Below, in pieces: positions 62,136-64,000 of a stretch of DNA of 64,000 nt. Source of the DNA: Prado023 sp963818445. Its GTDB lineage: Bacteria > Actinomycetota > Actinomycetes > S36-B12 > CAIYMF01. The notes beneath the pieces are model-generated. The model was not told where the DNA came from, made no database searches, and saw only the letters and a list, made by a program, of their open reading frames with translations. The stretch is taken from assembly GCA_963818445.1 (NCBI GenBank), contig CAWFSG010000004.1, positions 54,994 to 118,993 on the forward strand, read 5' to 3'. The translations under genes were made by a program, and so were the position numbers. Position 1 is the first letter of the stretch. Each line of letters opens with the position of its first letter.

Positions 62136-62236
62136 CCGCAGCCGATGTGAACGGAATCGACCATCCGATCGTCGGAACCGTTCACACCGATGACCCTGAC
62201 CCACGCACCGACCGAACGATCCGAGGGGTGAGCGCG

Positions 62237-63275
62237 GTGGCTGACACGAACCGTCACCTGTTCGCCGGGCGCGACCTCGCGATCGACCTGGGCACGGCCA
62301 CGACCCTGGTCTACGTCCGGGGTGCGGGGATCGCCCTGGCCGAGCCGTCGATCGTCGCGGTGTCCGCCGACACCGGAGCGCTGGTCGGGGTGGGCAACGA
62401 CGCCAAGGCCATGCTGGGCCGCACCCCGGAGCACATCGTCACCGTCCGCCCGCTGCGCGACGGCGTCATCGCCGACTTCGACAACGCCGAGCGGATGCTG
62501 CGCTACTTCGTCGGGCGGGTGCACAAGCGCAGCTTCTGGTCCCGGCCGCGGATCGTCGTGGCCGTTCCCAGCGGGATCACCGGGCGTCGAGCGCCGCGCC
62601 GTCCGCGACGCCTGCTACGCCGCCGGGGCCCGCGAGGTGCACCTGATGGAGGAGCCGATGGCCGCCGCGATCGGCGCCGGGCTGCCGGTGCACGAGGCGA
62701 CCGGATCGATGGTCGTGGACATCGGGGGTGGAACCACCGAGGTGGCCGTGCTCGCCCTGGGCGGGACCGTGACCTCGATGTCGGTGCGCGTCGGCGGTGA
62801 CCGCCTCGACGAGGCGATCATCAACTACGCCAAGAAGGAGTACTCCCTGCTGATCGGGGAGCGCACCGCCGAGGACGTGAAGATCGCGATCGGCTCGGCG
62901 TTCCCGTCGGCCGACGAGCCGGGCTCCGCGCTGCGCGGCCGCGACCTGGTGACCGGCCTGCCGCGCACGGTCGACGTGACGGCCGAGGAGATCCGCTGGG
63001 CCCTCGACGAGCCGGTGCAGGCGATCGTCGACGCCGTCGCCTCGACCCTGGACCGCACGCCGCCGGAGCTCTCGGGCGACGTCCTGGCGCGCGGGATCGT
63101 GCTCACCGGCGGGGGTGCGCTGCTCGCCGGCATGGACCGGCGACTGGCCAGCGAGACCGGGATGCCCGTGGTGGTCGCCGAGAACCCGACTCACGCCGTC
63201 GTGCTCGGCGCGGGCCGCGCGGTGGAGTCGTTCGACGCGCTGTCGCGTGTCCTGATCGCGGAGCCGCGGCACTGA
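62237..63275 (+). CDS. mreB: rod-shape-determining protein MreB, frameshifted as written
   Basis: Bacterial actin that organises lateral wall synthesis. The GTG giving VADTNRHLFAGRDLAIDLGT was chosen, with GAGGGGTGA upstream; a GTG at 62228 is also possible. Phosphate-1 motif is DLAIDLGTATTLVYVRG. One extra G in ATCACCGGGCGTCG near 62583 breaks the frame. Restored, it is SGITGVERRAV then MEEPMAAAIGAGLPVHEATG, SMVVDIGGGTTEVAVLALGG (phosphate-2) and GIVLTGGGALLAGMDRRLAS (adenosine motif). The joined length is about 345 residues. The stop overlaps the mreC ATG by one base. It suggests a rod-shaped or polarly growing cell, though MreB also serves sporulation in some actinobacteria. Confidence 0.95.
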
Positions 63276-64000
63276 TGGCCTGGCGCAGCACGCGGGTGCT
63301 CGTGGGGGCCGCGGTGACCGTGGCCGTGCTGCTCATGCTGATCGACGTGCGCGGCTCGGGTCCGACCGAGGCCCTGCGCGGGGTCGCGGGCGCGGTGGCG
63401 GGTCCGCCCGAGCGTGCACTGGCCTGGGTGCGCACCCAGGCCGGCGAACGGCTGGGCGGCTCGGCCGATGAACGGGCCCGGATCGCCGAGCTCGAGGATG
63501 AGCTGGCGCAGGCACGGGCGGCGGCGGGCGCCGCGGCGGCGGGCACCCTGTCCGAGGCGGACATGCGGGCGCTGGCCGCCCTGGCGCCCTCCGAGGGCTT
63601 CACCCCGGTTCCCGGGCGCGTGGTCTCGGTCTCCGCCGCCCAGGACCCGACGCGCTCGGCCGCCATCTCCGCGGGGTCGGGCGATGACGTCCGTCCGGGT
63701 CTGGCCGTGATCGGCGCGGGGGGCCTGGTCGGCATCGTCGACTCGGTCTCGCCCCAGGTCGCCACAGTGCGACTGGTCGTCGATCCGGCCACGGAGATCG
63801 CCGCGCGGGTGGCCTCCTCCGGCGAGGTGGGGGTGTTCCGCGGGACCGGCAGCGCGGGGCGGTTCGAGCTTGCTCGACCCGCTCGGGCGGATGGCGCCAG
63901 GCGACCTCATCGTCACGCTGGGGACGCCGGGCGGTGACCTCCCCGCGGACCTCCCGCTGGGCGCCATCTCCGCGGTGACCGGATCCTCGGCGGCGCTGAC
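63275..64000 (+). CDS. mreC: rod-shape-determining protein MreC (3' end outside window), frameshifted
   Basis: The N-terminal part of MreC, the membrane-bound partner of MreB and the elongasome. MAWRSTRVLVGAAVTVAVLL gives the short cytoplasmic tail and the single helix (residues about 8-25). A coiled coil follows (RARIAELEDELAQARAAAGA), then the beta-domain VPGRVVSVSAAQDPTRSAAI and VIGAGGLVGIVDSVSPQVAT. An extra T in GAGCTTGCTC near 63872 shifts the frame. Restored, it reads RFELLDPLGRMAPGDLIVTL and LPADLPLGAISAVTGSS up to the window end. It overlaps the mreB stop (TGATG), so the two are coupled. Confidence 0.93.

Noticed and set aside
59489..62524. 1011-codon minus-strand open frame across folC, DUF4233 and ndk
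   Set aside because: It runs antisense to three conserved genes and is rich in Arg/Pro/His/Gln without domains. It is open only because of codon bias.
61724..62800. Apparent ndk-mreB fusion protein in a single frame
   Set aside because: The frame passes from ndk into mreB only because of an extra G in ndk. The real ndk stop at 62133-62135 and mreB start at 62237 are separate.
1..64000. CRISPR array, prophage or biosynthetic gene cluster
   Set aside because: No regularly spaced repeats of 25-40 bases with unique spacers, no cas, phage structural, NRPS or PKS genes are seen. The only arrays are the 34-bp triplet at 56.3 kb and the duplication at 41.8 kb.

Overview
The window is high-GC DNA of an actinobacterium. 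The support is the strongly G/C-ending codon use, the frequent GTG starts, and the conserved actinobacterial block tig-clpP1-clpP2-clpX ... valS ... folC-DUF4233-ndk-mreB-mreC at 50.7-64 kb. WS/DGAT, MmpL-type and LLM-class genes also fit. Genus cannot be named from the sequence alone.

Layout. (1) 0-5.8 kb: lipid and secretion genes. These are an MmpL-type transporter (5' end outside the window), an alpha/beta hydrolase two bases upstream of a WS/DGAT acyltransferase, an LLM oxidoreductase and a secreted trypsin-like protease. (2) 5.8-12.1 kb: two separate ArsR-SRPBCC modules, each with a palindromic operator candidate. Between them lie a VOC protein, an AbgT-family transporter and a RibD-like reductase. 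(3) 12.1-14.3 kb: a LapA-domain protein, small cysteine-motif ORFs and an XRE-type regulator. (4) 14.4-22.9 kb: a 2831-residue cyclic beta-glucan synthase (GT84 plus GH94). (5) 23-38 kb: accessory genes, many singletons. They include a threonine aldolase, the rifamycin ADP-ribosyltransferase Arr, methyltransferase, GNAT and VOC proteins, a dual-specificity phosphatase, an arylsulfatase, a TolB-like lipoprotein and several gene remnants. (6) 38-50.5 kb: DUF4242 and a very large LuxR-type ATPase regulator meeting tail to tail; a small membrane protein with a duplicated peptide; a mobile-element scar (tyrosine recombinase plus IS1380-type transposase fragment); a metallo-beta-lactamase-fold protein, SulP, epoxide hydrolase, another alpha/beta hydrolase; and a truncated crotonyl-CoA carboxylase/reductase next to a palindrome-dense stretch. 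(7) 50.5-64 kb: tRNA-Gly, tRNA-Pro and the protein-quality-control, translation and cell-shape core.

A recurring property is single-base frameshifts that split otherwise well-conserved genes, including normally essential ones (folC, ndk, mreB). They often sit in short G/C runs. I read these as residual consensus errors rather than real pseudogenes. The affected genes are annotated as joined CDS with the break position given. The 8.5-kb glucan synthase and most of the 44.9-59 kb region are intact, so the errors are uneven.

No CRISPR array, prophage module, biosynthetic cluster or clearly new multi-gene defence system is visible. The best leads are: the two ArsR operators (one containing its own gene's start codon), the actinobacterial cyclic-glucan synthase and its neighbourhood, the duplicated C-terminal peptide at 41.8 kb, the palindrome cluster at the truncated ccr gene, the 34-bp triplet repeat at the valS stop, and a tail-anchored Pro/Ala-rich protein between clpX and valS.
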